NCBI GenBank assembly: GCA_027459605.1
Contig: DAIDHR010000006.1
Span: 1 to 64,000, forward strand
DNA length: 64,000 bases
Direction: 5' to 3'
Source of the DNA: Alphaproteobacteria bacterium
Lineage (GTDB): Bacteria > Pseudomonadota > Alphaproteobacteria > UBA9655
The translations under genes and the position numbers were made by a program. The stretch's first letter is position 1. Every line of letters begins with the position of its first letter. Positions 45,532-54,363 of the stretch are shown here, in pieces. Under the pieces are notes generated by a model. It did no database searches. It was not told the DNA's origin and saw nothing but the letters and a program-made list of their open reading frames with translations.

Positions 45532-45978
45532 ATGACTGAAATTGCTTTTTACCATCTTACTGTGTCACCTCTGGAGCGAGCTCTCCCGCGTCTTTTGGAA
45601 AAGACCCTTGAGGCTCGAAAGCGAGCTGTCATCTTGTGTGCTAGTGCTGAAAGGCTTGATTTCTTGAACGGAATTTTATGGACTACCGGAAAGGCTAGCT
45701 TTATTCCTCACGGTACAGCCAAAGAAGGTTTCCCTGAAGATCAGCCTATTTGGTTAACACTTAAAGATGAAAATCCTAATGGGGCCCACTTTCTTTTTCT
45801 TACCGATGGAAGCAAGTCCCCCTCTCTTTCTTCTTTTGAGCGCTGTTTAGACCTTTTTGATGGAAATGATGAGGAAGCTGTCTTAAAAGCCCGTGAACGC
45901 TGGAAGTTCTATAAAGAACAAGGGCATACAGTGACATATTGGAAACAAAATGAAAGCGGCGGTTGGGAAAAGGGGTAG
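45532..45978 (+). CDS. holC: DNA polymerase III subunit chi
   Basis: HolC links the clamp loader to single-strand binding protein. The 148-aa protein has the short chi fold: TEIAFYHLTVSPLERALPRLLEKTLEARKRAVIL at the N-terminus, the WTTGKASFIPHG loop, PIWLT, LFLTDG and the C-terminal helix AVLKARERWKFYKEQGHTVTYWKQ. GGAAAG precedes the ATG. Often it follows the aminopeptidase gene pepA in proteobacteria; here it stands alone between repeats, converging on the Bat operon. Confidence 0.9.
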   Translation: MTEIAFYHLTVSPLERALPRLLEKTLEARKRAVILCASAERLDFLNGILWTTGKASFIPHGTAKEGFPEDQPIWLTLKDENPNGAHFLFLTDGSKSPSLSSFERCLDLFDGNDEEAVLKARERWKFYKEQGHTVTYWKQNESGGWEKG

Positions 45979-46045
45979 TTGTATTTTGGATTTGGATAAA
46001 AAACCACTCGATTCCTGCCATTGTGAACCTTGCAAAAAACAGGGC

Positions 46046-46178
46046 GAAGCAATTGGATTAACTTGTCCTTAAGGCACTTATTATTCTTGTGTTAAAAGGC
46101 ATAAAAAAACTGCATGTCCTTCGGGCATGAATTATAAGTTCTGGATTGCTTCGGAGCAGAGCTCCTCGCAATTGTTAA
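46046..46178. repeat. palindromic repeat fragments between holC and batD
   Basis: CGAAGCAATTGGATT (46046 on), CATGTCC-ttc-GGGCATG (46111-46129) and TTCTGGATTGCTTCGGAGC with CTCCTCGCAATTG (46139-46174) are pieces of GCAATCC-type palindromes. Confidence 0.6.
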
Positions 46179-46190
46179 TGTTTCGCGAGG

Positions 46191-46223
46191 CCCACCTTAA
46201 AGGCAATAGGGGCCTTAGGTGGG
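46191..46223. terminator. hairpin at the end of the Bat operon
   Basis: CCCACCTTAAAGGC and GCCTTAGGTGGG form a stem of about 11 bp around AATAGG; the batD stop codon lies within it. There is no T-run, so it could be a repeat or a weak terminator. Confidence 0.4.
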
Positions 46224-48050
46224 ATTTAGGTTAGGTAGATTTTTTATCTTATCTCTCAGCTTTAGAGGTTTTCCCTTGGTACTTGTCAGGATGGCCATGC
46301 ACCTCGTTTTAACTTCTTCAAGATTTATCGTTTTATCTGCATACAAAGCGTCGTTGAGGCTCTTAACCACGTAGTCTATATCTTCTTGAGAAAGAGTTGG
46401 ACAATGCTTAAGAGCAGCAGAAAATAGGCTATCTAAAGGAGCATTTATTGGCGTATTCCAATGAGAATGTCCATAAGTTTGAAGAAAAAGATAAAGTTCT
46501 TTTGCATTTTTTATTTCAGGGGGCTTCCTCATAATTCCTTTGGAGGGGAGTTTTTCTGCTTTTTTCGACTCTAAAATAGGGTCTTTTCTCTCATTCTCTC
46601 TCTCAAACTTTGAGAGTCCACGTTTAAGCTTAATTGCCCACAAAATAACACCTACTATGGTTATCAGTAAGGCTCCTATGATTGCGTAAAAAATAGTATA
46701 AGAAGGTGTCCCTGTTTGACTCGTTTTGCTGGCTAGGGGAGGTGGAATGTTCTCTTCGATCTGTTTAGAGGTTCCATGCTCGTTCAGTTGAGGCGGCATT
46801 AGAGATGAGGGGGGTGCCTGATGATCTCCTGGAGCTACTTCTAGCGTGCGTTCTGGAATTTTTGCGTAAGCGATTTTGCTAGCTTTCACATCCCACCACG
46901 CTATCGAAATCTCTGGCAGAACAAGTGTTCCTGAATGCTGAGGGATAAGTGTGTAGACTTCCTCTCGCCAGCTTGTAATCGTGTCTTTTTTGAAGCTTTC
47001 TTCTGTTAAGGGCTTGTCTGCATAAATTTTAAAATTATTCCCTAATCCTTGTTGTTCCTTGAGATTTGGAAGTTGATTAGCTGCAATTCCTTCTCCAACG
47101 ATTGTGAAAGTTCGCGTAAGGGGCTCTCCTACTTTAGCTGACTGGAGATCCTTTATACTCTCGGAAATTTTAAGAGAAGTGGCAGGAAGCCAGGGAGAAA
47201 CGTCTGCAGGCGGACTTTTTACATCAAGAGCTATTTCGTCACTGGCGAGGGAAAAGGGATCTAACTTTTCAAACCCAAAACCTCCCATGCTCTCAAATCT
47301 CTGGAGGAGGCCGAAGGGATCACCTTCATGGCCAAAAAATGAGTCAAAAGGACTTTTATCTTGCACAACGCGTGCTCCCTGAATGATAAAGCTTGGAATT
47401 GTAAGAAGGCCTGGCTTTAAAGGAGTAATACTATACTTTGCTTCTAAAACATTTCTTGCTGACCCATTTTTCATTTCCTGGTAGATCTTGGGTTTTCCGA
47501 GGGCTTTAACGATAGCCCCCTTGATTGAAGGTTCTCCAAGCTGAATATTCGTCAAGCTTTCTTGCGATATTAACCGAACGGTATAAATAATGGTCTCGCT
47601 CTTATAAGGATCCGTTTTATTTACATGGGCAGAAAGGGTTGTCCTTTTATCTTCGCGATTCAAAGGATGGGATGAAGCTTTCCCCACAGACACAGAAATT
47701 GGCTTGCTTTGGAATGTTCCCTCAGAACTATCAATAGTGATAGACGGGATTGTATATGTCCCTTCTTGTTTAGGCATTAAGATATATTGCCAACTTATGC
47801 CGGTGGAAATTGCCCCATTGATAATTGTTGTATTTGAAAATTGTTGTTTTCCTAGGACTCTAAAATCTCTCTCCAGCTCTGAAAGGTCTGGATTACTTTT
47901 CGGTGAGGCATCAGAAAGCTTTAACTCCAGGATAAGGCTCTTGCCAAACGCGACTTGATCATGATCTACACTCGCGGCAAACCCCGCAGCAAAGGAAGCT
48001 GTGGGGAAAAAGAGAAGGGCTAAGAAAACTATAATTTTTGATTTTACCAT
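46215..48050 (-). CDS. batD: BatD-like protein (aerotolerance operon)
   Basis: BatD proteins are inner-membrane proteins with large periplasmic beta-domains, found with the MoxR/VWA proteins in envelope-stress or 'aerotolerance' operons. The 611-aa protein has a signal peptide ending SFA, repeated Ig-like beta regions (ASVDHDQVAFGKSLILELKLSDASP; TVRLISQESLTNIQLGEPSIKGAIVK), a transmembrane segment near 450-470 (IFYAIIGALLITIVGVILWAI) and a C-terminal cytoplasmic helical domain. The ATG overlaps the batB stop. Last gene of the operon. Confidence 0.87.
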   Translation of the reverse strand: MVKSKIIVFLALLFFPTASFAAGFAASVDHDQVAFGKSLILELKLSDASPKSNPDLSELERDFRVLGKQQFSNTTIINGAISTGISWQYILMPKQEGTYTIPSITIDSSEGTFQSKPISVSVGKASSHPLNREDKRTTLSAHVNKTDPYKSETIIYTVRLISQESLTNIQLGEPSIKGAIVKALGKPKIYQEMKNGSARNVLEAKYSITPLKPGLLTIPSFIIQGARVVQDKSPFDSFFGHEGDPFGLLQRFESMGGFGFEKLDPFSLASDEIALDVKSPPADVSPWLPATSLKISESIKDLQSAKVGEPLTRTFTIVGEGIAANQLPNLKEQQGLGNNFKIYADKPLTEESFKKDTITSWREEVYTLIPQHSGTLVLPEISIAWWDVKASKIAYAKIPERTLEVAPGDHQAPPSSLMPPQLNEHGTSKQIEENIPPPLASKTSQTGTPSYTIFYAIIGALLITIVGVILWAIKLKRGLSKFERENERKDPILESKKAEKLPSKGIMRKPPEIKNAKELYLFLQTYGHSHWNTPINAPLDSLFSAALKHCPTLSQEDIDYVVKSLNDALYADKTINLEEVKTRCMAILTSTKGKPLKLRDKIKNLPNLNPT

Positions 48051-49951
48051 GGATCAATTCCTTCCTGAGACTCATTTCTTTGAGATTCAATATAAAATTG
48101 GTTTTTTAAGAATGACTTAGGGTCATTTTGAATTTGATCTAGCCACTGATCAGCATCAATATCCTGTTGGGCTTTTCCAGGCTTCGCTTGGGATGAAGGC
48201 AATTTTTGATCATCTTTTTGGTTGCTTCCCTTTATTTCTTGATCCGTTGGATAGGGTTTCTCTTCTTTTTCCATCCTACTTATCTCCGAGGAGCCTTTTC
48301 CTTGCTCTTCTTTTAATTCTTTATCTTCTTTCTTTTCTTGATCAGTTTCTTTGTTGTTTTCTTGATGAGGACCCGTCCCTTTATCATGTGAAGAAGGAGG
48401 ATTTTGTTCACTCGAATTTTCTTCTTCACGCTTGCCATTGGAGAAGTCCTGTTTGTCTGATTGGGACTCGTCCTGTCCATTTTTCTGCTCGTTCGATTTT
48501 GAACTACTTTGGCTTTTTTCCGTTTGCTCTGATTTATTATTTTCTTTGTTTTGCTGATTCTCTTTTTGCTCCTTTTCCAGGATTTTCTTAACAATTTCTA
48601 AGTTATGTCTTGCTTTAGAGTGTGTAGGATTTTTCTCGAGAACTTTTTCGTAAGTTTTTTTAGCCTCTTCGTATTTATTTTGCATGGCAAAGGTATTTCC
48701 CAGGTTATAAAGGGCATCCGTTGCAACCTCGGGACGCTGGGATTCTTGGAACAGTTTCTCTGCTTCTGCGTAATGGCCAGCTTTATAGTGGGCAATGCCT
48801 TTCCGATACGAATCCTTAAAGTTTTGAATGGCTCCCTCATAATTTCCTTTTTCCAGGGCTTCTTTTCCAAGCTGATCTTCATTTTTAAAGAGCTCTTGAA
48901 GATGAGCGGCATACACACTCGGAGTTGTCAATAAGAATGAGAAAAGAATAAGAGGAAATAAAAATTCGCGCCGAAACCAAAAGAGCAGAATAGCCATTGC
49001 TGGGAAGACAAGAAAATAAAATCTTTCTTCCCACTCACGTGTTGTTTGCTCAGTTTTTTCTTCTGTTTTGGATTTTGCTTTTATTTGGTTAATTAAGGCC
49101 TTAATATCTTCATCAAGGTAATTGGCTTTGAGGTTTTGCTCTTGGCTTAGATCGTCTAATTTTTCCGTATCCAGCTTTGATATAATTGTTTCCCCATCCT
49201 TTTTAAAAAAATTCCCTTTTCCATTAGGAATTGGGGCTCCTTCTCGTGTTCCTATTCCCAGTGTATAGATTGATAGCCCTTTTTGAGCAAGTTGATGGGC
49301 CAGACCTATGGTTCCCCCATCTTCAAAACCTCCATCCGTTATAATTAAAATAGACTTATTATGACCAGGAACTGAATCAAAAAGGCGTGACGCCATTGTA
49401 AGGGCTGGAGAAAGTCTGCTTCCTTGGACGTGGACTAAATCTGTTCCAATGGAGGGCAAAAGTTGACGAATTGTTTCTGTATCATCGGTTAGGGGAACAA
49501 TCATATGAGGATCCGCAGCAAAAGCAATTAAGCTGATTTTTATCCCTTCTGCCATATTTAAAATATCTTCAATTTTTTGGCGAGCCCGTATTAAACGAGA
49601 GGGTTTTACGTCTTGTGCATCCATGGACTGGGAAACGTCTAGAAGAATGCATAAATTTTGATCAGGTAGGAATGCCGGAACCTCTCTATAATTCCATTGG
49701 GGGTTAGCTAAAGCACCCATCAAAAGAGCCCATAAAATTGACCATAGAGTTAGTGATCTTCGAAGAGAAATGCTCTCTTTACCCGAGGCTATTAACAAAT
49801 GGGGAAGCAGGCCTTTATCTACAAATGCTTCTAACCGGGAATGACTTACTTGGTTTGCATAAAAAAATTTATAAAGCATCCCTATAAGAGGAATCGCGAG
49901 TAAGCCCCAGAGCCATAGAGGATTTTCAAAATGAAAATGATCAACCACCAT
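48044..49951 (-). CDS. BatB-BatC fusion: VWA and TPR protein with low-complexity tail
   Basis: The 635-aa protein joins a BatB-type VWA domain with a BatC-type TPR region. An N-terminal hairpin of two membrane segments precedes the VWA domain, whose MIDAS is DVSQSMD. A further membrane segment near 310-350 is followed by TPR repeats (ALYNLGNTFAMQNKYEEAKKTYEKVLEKNPTHSKARHNLEIV). Residues of about 475-600 are a highly polar Gln/Lys/Glu/Asn/Ser run, then a short conserved C-terminus with WLDQIQNDPKSFLKNQF. GGAGG lies seven bases before the ATG. The acidic-basic tail could give room for partner docking in the periplasm. Confidence 0.88.
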   Translation of the reverse strand: MVVDHFHFENPLWLWGLLAIPLIGMLYKFFYANQVSHSRLEAFVDKGLLPHLLIASGKESISLRRSLTLWSILWALLMGALANPQWNYREVPAFLPDQNLCILLDVSQSMDAQDVKPSRLIRARQKIEDILNMAEGIKISLIAFAADPHMIVPLTDDTETIRQLLPSIGTDLVHVQGSRLSPALTMASRLFDSVPGHNKSILIITDGGFEDGGTIGLAHQLAQKGLSIYTLGIGTREGAPIPNGKGNFFKKDGETIISKLDTEKLDDLSQEQNLKANYLDEDIKALINQIKAKSKTEEKTEQTTREWEERFYFLVFPAMAILLFWFRREFLFPLILFSFLLTTPSVYAAHLQELFKNEDQLGKEALEKGNYEGAIQNFKDSYRKGIAHYKAGHYAEAEKLFQESQRPEVATDALYNLGNTFAMQNKYEEAKKTYEKVLEKNPTHSKARHNLEIVKKILEKEQKENQQNKENNKSEQTEKSQSSSKSNEQKNGQDESQSDKQDFSNGKREEENSSEQNPPSSHDKGTGPHQENNKETDQEKKEDKELKEEQGKGSSEISRMEKEEKPYPTDQEIKGSNQKDDQKLPSSQAKPGKAQQDIDADQWLDQIQNDPKSFLKNQFYIESQRNESQEGIDPW

Positions 49952-50954
49952 AAGAGAACCTCCTTACAAGGGGAAGCACACATAAAATGAGCAAAAGAAC
50001 GACGGCTGCAGCCAAAGGGTAGGGGTACAAAGGTTTCCGAATCAGATAAGTACGTACGTTTGCTTTTGTTCTTTCAAGGTTATTTATTTTTGTATATATA
50101 GCCTCCAAAGCTTGTTGATCTGTAGCGCGAAAATAATCCCCCTTTGTTAATGAGGCTATTTCCTTAAGAAGCTGTTCATCCATGGGAACTTCTGCCATGA
50201 CAATGTTACCCCACTCAGTGGGATAAGGAACAAGTCCTTTTTTCCCTATTCCGATTGTATAAATGCGAATGCCATACTGCTTTGCAAGCTTAGCCGCTTC
50301 TATGGGAGGAATAGAGCTAGCTGTATCTACTCCATCTGTAAGAAGGATAATCACACGTGAACCCTCTGGGCGATCACGTAGGTTTCTCACAGCAAGCCCA
50401 ATAGCGTCTCCAATAGCTGTCCCGTCTCCTGCCATTCCAACGACAGCATTCTGAAGCATTTGGCTAATAGAGAGCGTATCAAGGGTGAGGGGCACTTGAA
50501 GATAAGCATTTTCTCCAAATAGAATAAGCCCAACACGATCTCCTTTACGATCATGAACAAATTTTCCTACAACATCTTTTGTCACATCAAGGCGACTAAT
50601 GGTTTTGCTTCGAGTCGAAAAATCAAGAGCCTTCATTGACCCCGAAATATCAACTGCGAGCATTAAGTCATACCCTTCATTTTGCACCTCGGTAAACTGA
50701 TCCACTAACTGAGGGCGCATGACAGCAAGAACAAGAAAAAGCCACAGTAATGAAAGAATGGCAAAGAACAGATGATCTTTAAGCTTAGACCTTGGCATTG
50801 CTTTAGAAAAGGCTTGTTTTAAGCGTGGAAGCCCAGGAAAGTATATTTCAGGAACCAATAAAGAGCTTGCTTTACGGCAAGGGGGAAAAAGATATCGCAC
50901 AATAAAAGGAAGAGGGATTAATAAACCCAACCAAGGCCAGTGAAACATAAACAT
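49941..50954 (-). CDS. batA: BatA-like VWA-domain membrane protein
   Basis: A BatA-type protein of about 337 aa with two N-terminal membrane helices (LLIPLPFIVRYLF; FFAILSLLWLFLVLAVM), a VWA domain with intact MIDAS DISGSM, the conserved threonine region IILLTDGVDTASS, and a final helix (YPLAAAVVLLLILCVLPLV). I start at the ATG forming TAATG with the upstream stop; the track's ATG four codons earlier is possible. It probably forms a membrane complex with BatB and the MoxR ATPase. Confidence 0.88.
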   Translation of the reverse strand: MFMFHWPWLGLLIPLPFIVRYLFPPCRKASSLLVPEIYFPGLPRLKQAFSKAMPRSKLKDHLFFAILSLLWLFLVLAVMRPQLVDQFTEVQNEGYDLMLAVDISGSMKALDFSTRSKTISRLDVTKDVVGKFVHDRKGDRVGLILFGENAYLQVPLTLDTLSISQMLQNAVVGMAGDGTAIGDAIGLAVRNLRDRPEGSRVIILLTDGVDTASSIPPIEAAKLAKQYGIRIYTIGIGKKGLVPYPTEWGNIVMAEVPMDEQLLKEIASLTKGDYFRATDQQALEAIYTKINNLERTKANVRTYLIRKPLYPYPLAAAVVLLLILCVLPLVRRFSYGG

Positions 50955-51424
50955 TATTTGACCCATCCTCTTATTGCTTTTATGATGTTAAGAATTTCTT
51001 CAAGAGATACAGGAAGAGGGGCGGGGGCATAAGGAGCCTCGATTAAAAACTTCCCTTTATGTTCCCAATCAAATTGATACGGATCATGTTCTTTTAACCA
51101 TAGAAGCCAAGTTCTTCCCTCAAGCCCTGCGCACTTAGTTCGTGAATATTGATGCATGGTAATGCGTCTTATGAGCTCGGAAAGCTCACAAAGAGTTGAA
51201 TGAGAATTTTCTTCTTTCAGATTTTTTTCCATGAAGGAGAGCTGACTTAATATGCGCCATTGCCAGCTCTGCCTAAATTTCCGTCTCTGATAATAATAAA
51301 CACCAACCCCAATTAAAATTAAGGCGAAAATAGAAATCAAAACCCACCATCCAGGGGCGAGGGGCCACCAACTAATCGAATCAAGACCTTCGATGTCATA
51401 AAGTTGGGAAAGAAAGTCATTCAT
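50954..51424 (-). CDS. DUF4381 protein
   Basis: This 156-aa protein has one membrane helix (WWVLISIFALILIGVGVYYYQRRKF) followed by a small helical domain with ELSELIRRITMHQYSRTKCAGLEGRTWLLWLKE, the DUF4381 pattern. It is a constant member of MoxR-Bat operons and probably joins the VWA proteins at the membrane, but its biochemical role is unknown. It overlaps the DUF58 gene by ATGA. Confidence 0.85.
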   Translation of the reverse strand: MNDFLSQLYDIEGLDSISWWPLAPGWWVLISIFALILIGVGVYYYQRRKFRQSWQWRILSQLSFMEKNLKEENSHSTLCELSELIRRITMHQYSRTKCAGLEGRTWLLWLKEHDPYQFDWEHKGKFLIEAPYAPAPLPVSLEEILNIIKAIRGWVK

Positions 51425-52338
51425 TTTTTGGCTCCCCTCTTTTGAGCTTGCTTAAGGCCCAAAAAAAGAGTTGAGAATACATCTGAATTGGTTGCTATAG
51501 GAACCATATTGATACTAAGCTCCGTTGCAATTTTTTGAAGTGTTTGTCTGGATTTCAGCCATTGAGCAGCATAAGCCTGTCGCCCAGCATCATCATCTGT
51601 ATCAATAGAAATTTTGTCATGGCTGGCGGTTAAAAAGGATAGAAACCCAAGGGGAGGAATATACTGATCAGCTGGATCATCAATGGGGATGAAAACAATA
51701 TCGCACCGTTTCCGGAGTTTTCTGACTTGCTGCTTAAATCCTTCAGTTACACCGGAAAAATCACTTATAATATAAACAAGCCCACCCGTTGGAACTGATT
51801 GATTTGCGCTGGTAAGCATGTCTTCCAGAGAAACAACGGGGGCCTCCGCATTTATGGCCTTATTGCTCAATTGCTTAAACATAGCCCATAAGGATTTACG
51901 AGACCTTTGAGGGTGAAAAAAGAGGACCCTATGGGATACATCTCCAAACAAACAGGCACCAAGCTTGTCATGATTCATATTGGCCTGCCACCCTAATAAG
52001 GCCGCAACTCTAGCAGCTTGAATCGATTTAAAAGTTCCCCGCGTTCCAAAGCGCATGGTTGCATTAACATCTACACATAAAATGATGCTTCGGTCCCGTT
52101 CTTCTCGGAAAACTTTTGTGTGAGGGGCGCCTGTACGTGCTGTAACCCGCCAATCAATGTTTCTTATATCATCCCCTGGAGCATATTGCCGGACTTCTTC
52201 AAACTCTAATCCTTGGCCTCGAAAGGGTGAAGAGCGATCTCCAGTAGATAGTGAAGATGTCATACGATTAGTGGCGAGAACTAACCGTGAGGCTTTACTC
52301 TTCAGGGAAACTAACTCATCAAAAATAGGGTACAACAT
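51421..52338 (-). CDS. DUF58 domain protein
   Basis: The 305-aa protein shows the DUF58 signature SPFRGQGLEFEEVRQYAPGDDIRNIDWRVTARTG, followed by a VWA-like region whose metal site is altered (CVDVNATMRFGT in place of DxSxSM), and VYIISDFSGVTEG. In MoxR systems DUF58 proteins are thought to be the substrate or adaptor of the AAA+ ATPase. It lies between moxR and the DUF4381 gene, ten bases after moxR. Confidence 0.9.
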   Translation of the reverse strand: MLYPIFDELVSLKSKASRLVLATNRMTSSLSTGDRSSPFRGQGLEFEEVRQYAPGDDIRNIDWRVTARTGAPHTKVFREERDRSIILCVDVNATMRFGTRGTFKSIQAARVAALLGWQANMNHDKLGACLFGDVSHRVLFFHPQRSRKSLWAMFKQLSNKAINAEAPVVSLEDMLTSANQSVPTGGLVYIISDFSGVTEGFKQQVRKLRKRCDIVFIPIDDPADQYIPPLGFLSFLTASHDKISIDTDDDAGRQAYAAQWLKSRQTLQKIATELSINMVPIATNSDVFSTLFLGLKQAQKRGAKK

Positions 52339-52347
52339 AAAATCACC

Positions 52348-53334
52348 TTATGGGACAGCAACAACCTCCAAAAGTCTTTTAATGATTCTCTCTCTCTCTA
52401 CATTTTCCATTTCCGCTTCTGAAGATGGAAGAATTCGATGGCGAAGGATGGGAAGGGCCATGGTCTGAATATGATGGGGGGTTACATAGGCATCACCTCG
52501 TAACCAAGCAAGAGCTTTCGCACAGCGGATCAGAGCAAGGGTTGCGCGAGGTGAGGCCCCATGAGCGATCCAGCCAGCAAGCACGTCATCATATTTGACA
52601 GGATCCCGCGTTGCTGTAATAAGAGAAACAACATAATCTTTTAATTTACTGTTTATAGGTACTTTTAACACGTCACCACGAGCAGCTAATATTTCTTCTT
52701 GGGTTGTAACTTGGAAAGTAGAAGCCTTTACATGTTGATTTTCAGCAAGCTCGACAATTTGCCTTTCCTCTTCAGGGGTAGGGTAATTGACAACAATATA
52801 CATCAAAAAACGATCCAATTGGGCTTCAGGAAGATTATAGGTTCCCTCTTGTTCTATGGGGTTTTGGGTGGCGAGAACCATATAGAGATCTGGGAGCTTA
52901 TAGGTGTGATGCCCCACCGTGATCTGTTTTTCTTCCATGGCTTCCAAAAGAGCCGATTGAACTTTGGCGGGAGCCCGATTTATTTCATCAGCTAAAAGAA
53001 TATTGTTAAAAAGAGGGCCCTTGCGAAAGGTAAAATTGCTCTTCTCGTGAATATAAATCTCTGTCCCAATTAAGTCAGAAGGCAATAAATCAGGTGTGAA
53101 TTGAATCCGATGAAAATCAGCCCTGACTCCTTGAGCAACAGCTTTAGCTGCAGTCGTTTTTGCAAGACCTGGCATCCCCTCAATAAGAACATGCCCATCA
53201 GCTAATAAGCTGACAAGCAAATTCTCAATCAAATTTTTTTGGCCAATAATTTGGGTTTCTATGATTTTTTGAAGATTTTCTAAACTATGATTTTCAGGAC
53301 TTGAAGTTTTTAATGTGTTAGCTTTCTTTCTCAT
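52348..53334 (-). CDS. MoxR-family AAA+ ATPase
   Basis: MoxR ATPases act as chaperones that mature or insert the metal-bound VWA proteins encoded beside them. The 328-aa protein (from the second Met; the track begins at a GTG two codons earlier) has Walker A GMPGLAKTT, Walker B NILLADEINRAPAKVQSALLEAMEE, the sensor region LATQNPIEQEGTYNLPEAQLDRF and the C-terminal lid with SPRATLALIRCAKALAWLRGDAYV. First gene of a six-gene operon: moxR, DUF58, DUF4381, batA, batB/C, batD. Confidence 0.93.
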   Translation of the reverse strand: MRKKANTLKTSSPENHSLENLQKIIETQIIGQKNLIENLLVSLLADGHVLIEGMPGLAKTTAAKAVAQGVRADFHRIQFTPDLLPSDLIGTEIYIHEKSNFTFRKGPLFNNILLADEINRAPAKVQSALLEAMEEKQITVGHHTYKLPDLYMVLATQNPIEQEGTYNLPEAQLDRFLMYIVVNYPTPEEERQIVELAENQHVKASTFQVTTQEEILAARGDVLKVPINSKLKDYVVSLITATRDPVKYDDVLAGWIAHGASPRATLALIRCAKALAWLRGDAYVTPHHIQTMALPILRHRILPSSEAEMENVERERIIKRLLEVVAVP

Positions 53335-53340
53335 TCTCAC

Positions 53341-53658
53341 TCTCTATCTAAACACTACCTTTTCTAATGATATAAGAATCACTCTTGGTTTTGCAATGAG
53401 GCATAGGACATTTTGCCCATTATGGTTATACAAGGAAAATAATGTAACCCGAATGTTGGATGAGCCAGAATTTTTTTCTTTGAAATACAATACGTTAACT
53501 TTATTGCATGGGGTTTTTCCCGGCACAATCCGTCAGAAAATGAAAAACTCTCTGGATCACTACGGTGCCTACGGCACCTCTCGATGACGCTAACTATTTG
53601 AGTTTAAATCATTTTATAAATTATTCAGATGGCAAGATGAGCGCTCCCATTCTTTTAT
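53341..53658. other. spacer before moxR with a palindromic element
   Basis: No supported gene. The 60-aa minus-strand and 90-aa plus-strand ORFs here run through the repeat at 53455-53594 and lack ribosome binding sites. The moxR promoter must lie here, but no clear -35/-10 pair stood out. Confidence 0.5.
53455..53594. repeat. modular palindromic element, long copy
   Basis: TTGGATGAGCCA, TTTGAAATACAATACGTTAA and TTTATTGCATGG match 41043-41097. The core TACGGTGCCTACGGCACC and the end CTCGATGACGCTAAC replace the GGCGCC core and GACGGTAAC end of that copy. Confidence 0.75.
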
Positions 53659-54165
53659 TTATTGGGTATAGCCATCCTCTAACCCCATATCTTTTTTGGC
53701 CTGTTCAGCACAATTCGTACACATAAAACCTGGGATTTTCTCGGCAAGTTCAGGAAAAAACCCAGCAATCTTATTTTTATGAAACCCTAAGAGCTGATAG
53801 AGGCTTTTCCGCTGAAGTTCTTTGACTTCCTCTTCATCTCCAAGGGATAGTGCATAGCTACACTTTCCATACAAGCATCGATACCCCCCCACAATGACAT
53901 GATTTCCATGAATAGGAGGAGGAAAATTTGGGTCAAACATAATAGAAAAATATGCTTCAAAATCTTTTTGAATATCTTTATGTAAAACAGGAGTAAAAAT
54001 GTTAATAATTTCTATTTTGGTATAGGGTTCCAGTCTTAGTGGTAATTTGCTTTCTGCTTCGTTCTTATATTGATCTGGAATCTTCATCGCCAGTAAAGCA
54101 GACGTTGAAAAAAATAGGCACCCCAGAAAAAATACTCTCCATAAATTTTTAAAGTGAATCTTCAT
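53659..54165 (-). CDS. secreted protein of unknown function
   Basis: I do not recognise this 168-aa protein. It has a signal peptide (basic MKIHFKNLWR, hydrophobic core, cleavage near ALLA), a ribosome binding site of AAAGGAGG, and four mature cysteines in two pairs (CLYGKC and CTNC). The pairs could form disulfides or a small metal site. The centre (DFEAYFSIMFDPNFPPPIHGNHVIVGGYRCLYG) looks globular. It is divergent from the CVNH-like gene, sharing a 200-base promoter region with it. Confidence 0.73.
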   Translation of the reverse strand: MKIHFKNLWRVFFLGCLFFSTSALLAMKIPDQYKNEAESKLPLRLEPYTKIEIINIFTPVLHKDIQKDFEAYFSIMFDPNFPPPIHGNHVIVGGYRCLYGKCSYALSLGDEEEVKELQRKSLYQLLGFHKNKIAGFFPELAEKIPGFMCTNCAEQAKKDMGLEDGYTQ

Positions 54166-54363
54166 TTTTTCCTCCTTTTTGTTGTTTGTTTAAAATATCG
54201 AGAAAGAAAGTCAAAGGCTAGAAATTTCTCCTGCCGGCTGACAGATGAATTGAACCAGGTGAGCCCTAGGATTACTTTTGGTGGTTCTCTCATTCATCTA
54301 CGATTAACGGAATCTCAACACACATAGGGTATATTGAAGCTCAAGATGTGAAGGGAGGCAAAA

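Noticed and set aside
48193-48934. Several 93-132-aa ORFs within batB/C
   Set aside because: Out-of-frame shadows of the low-complexity coding region.
53315-53587. 90-aa plus and 60-aa minus ORFs before moxR
   Set aside because: Both cross the palindromic element at 53455-53594, overlap the moxR start or lack ribosome binding sites.
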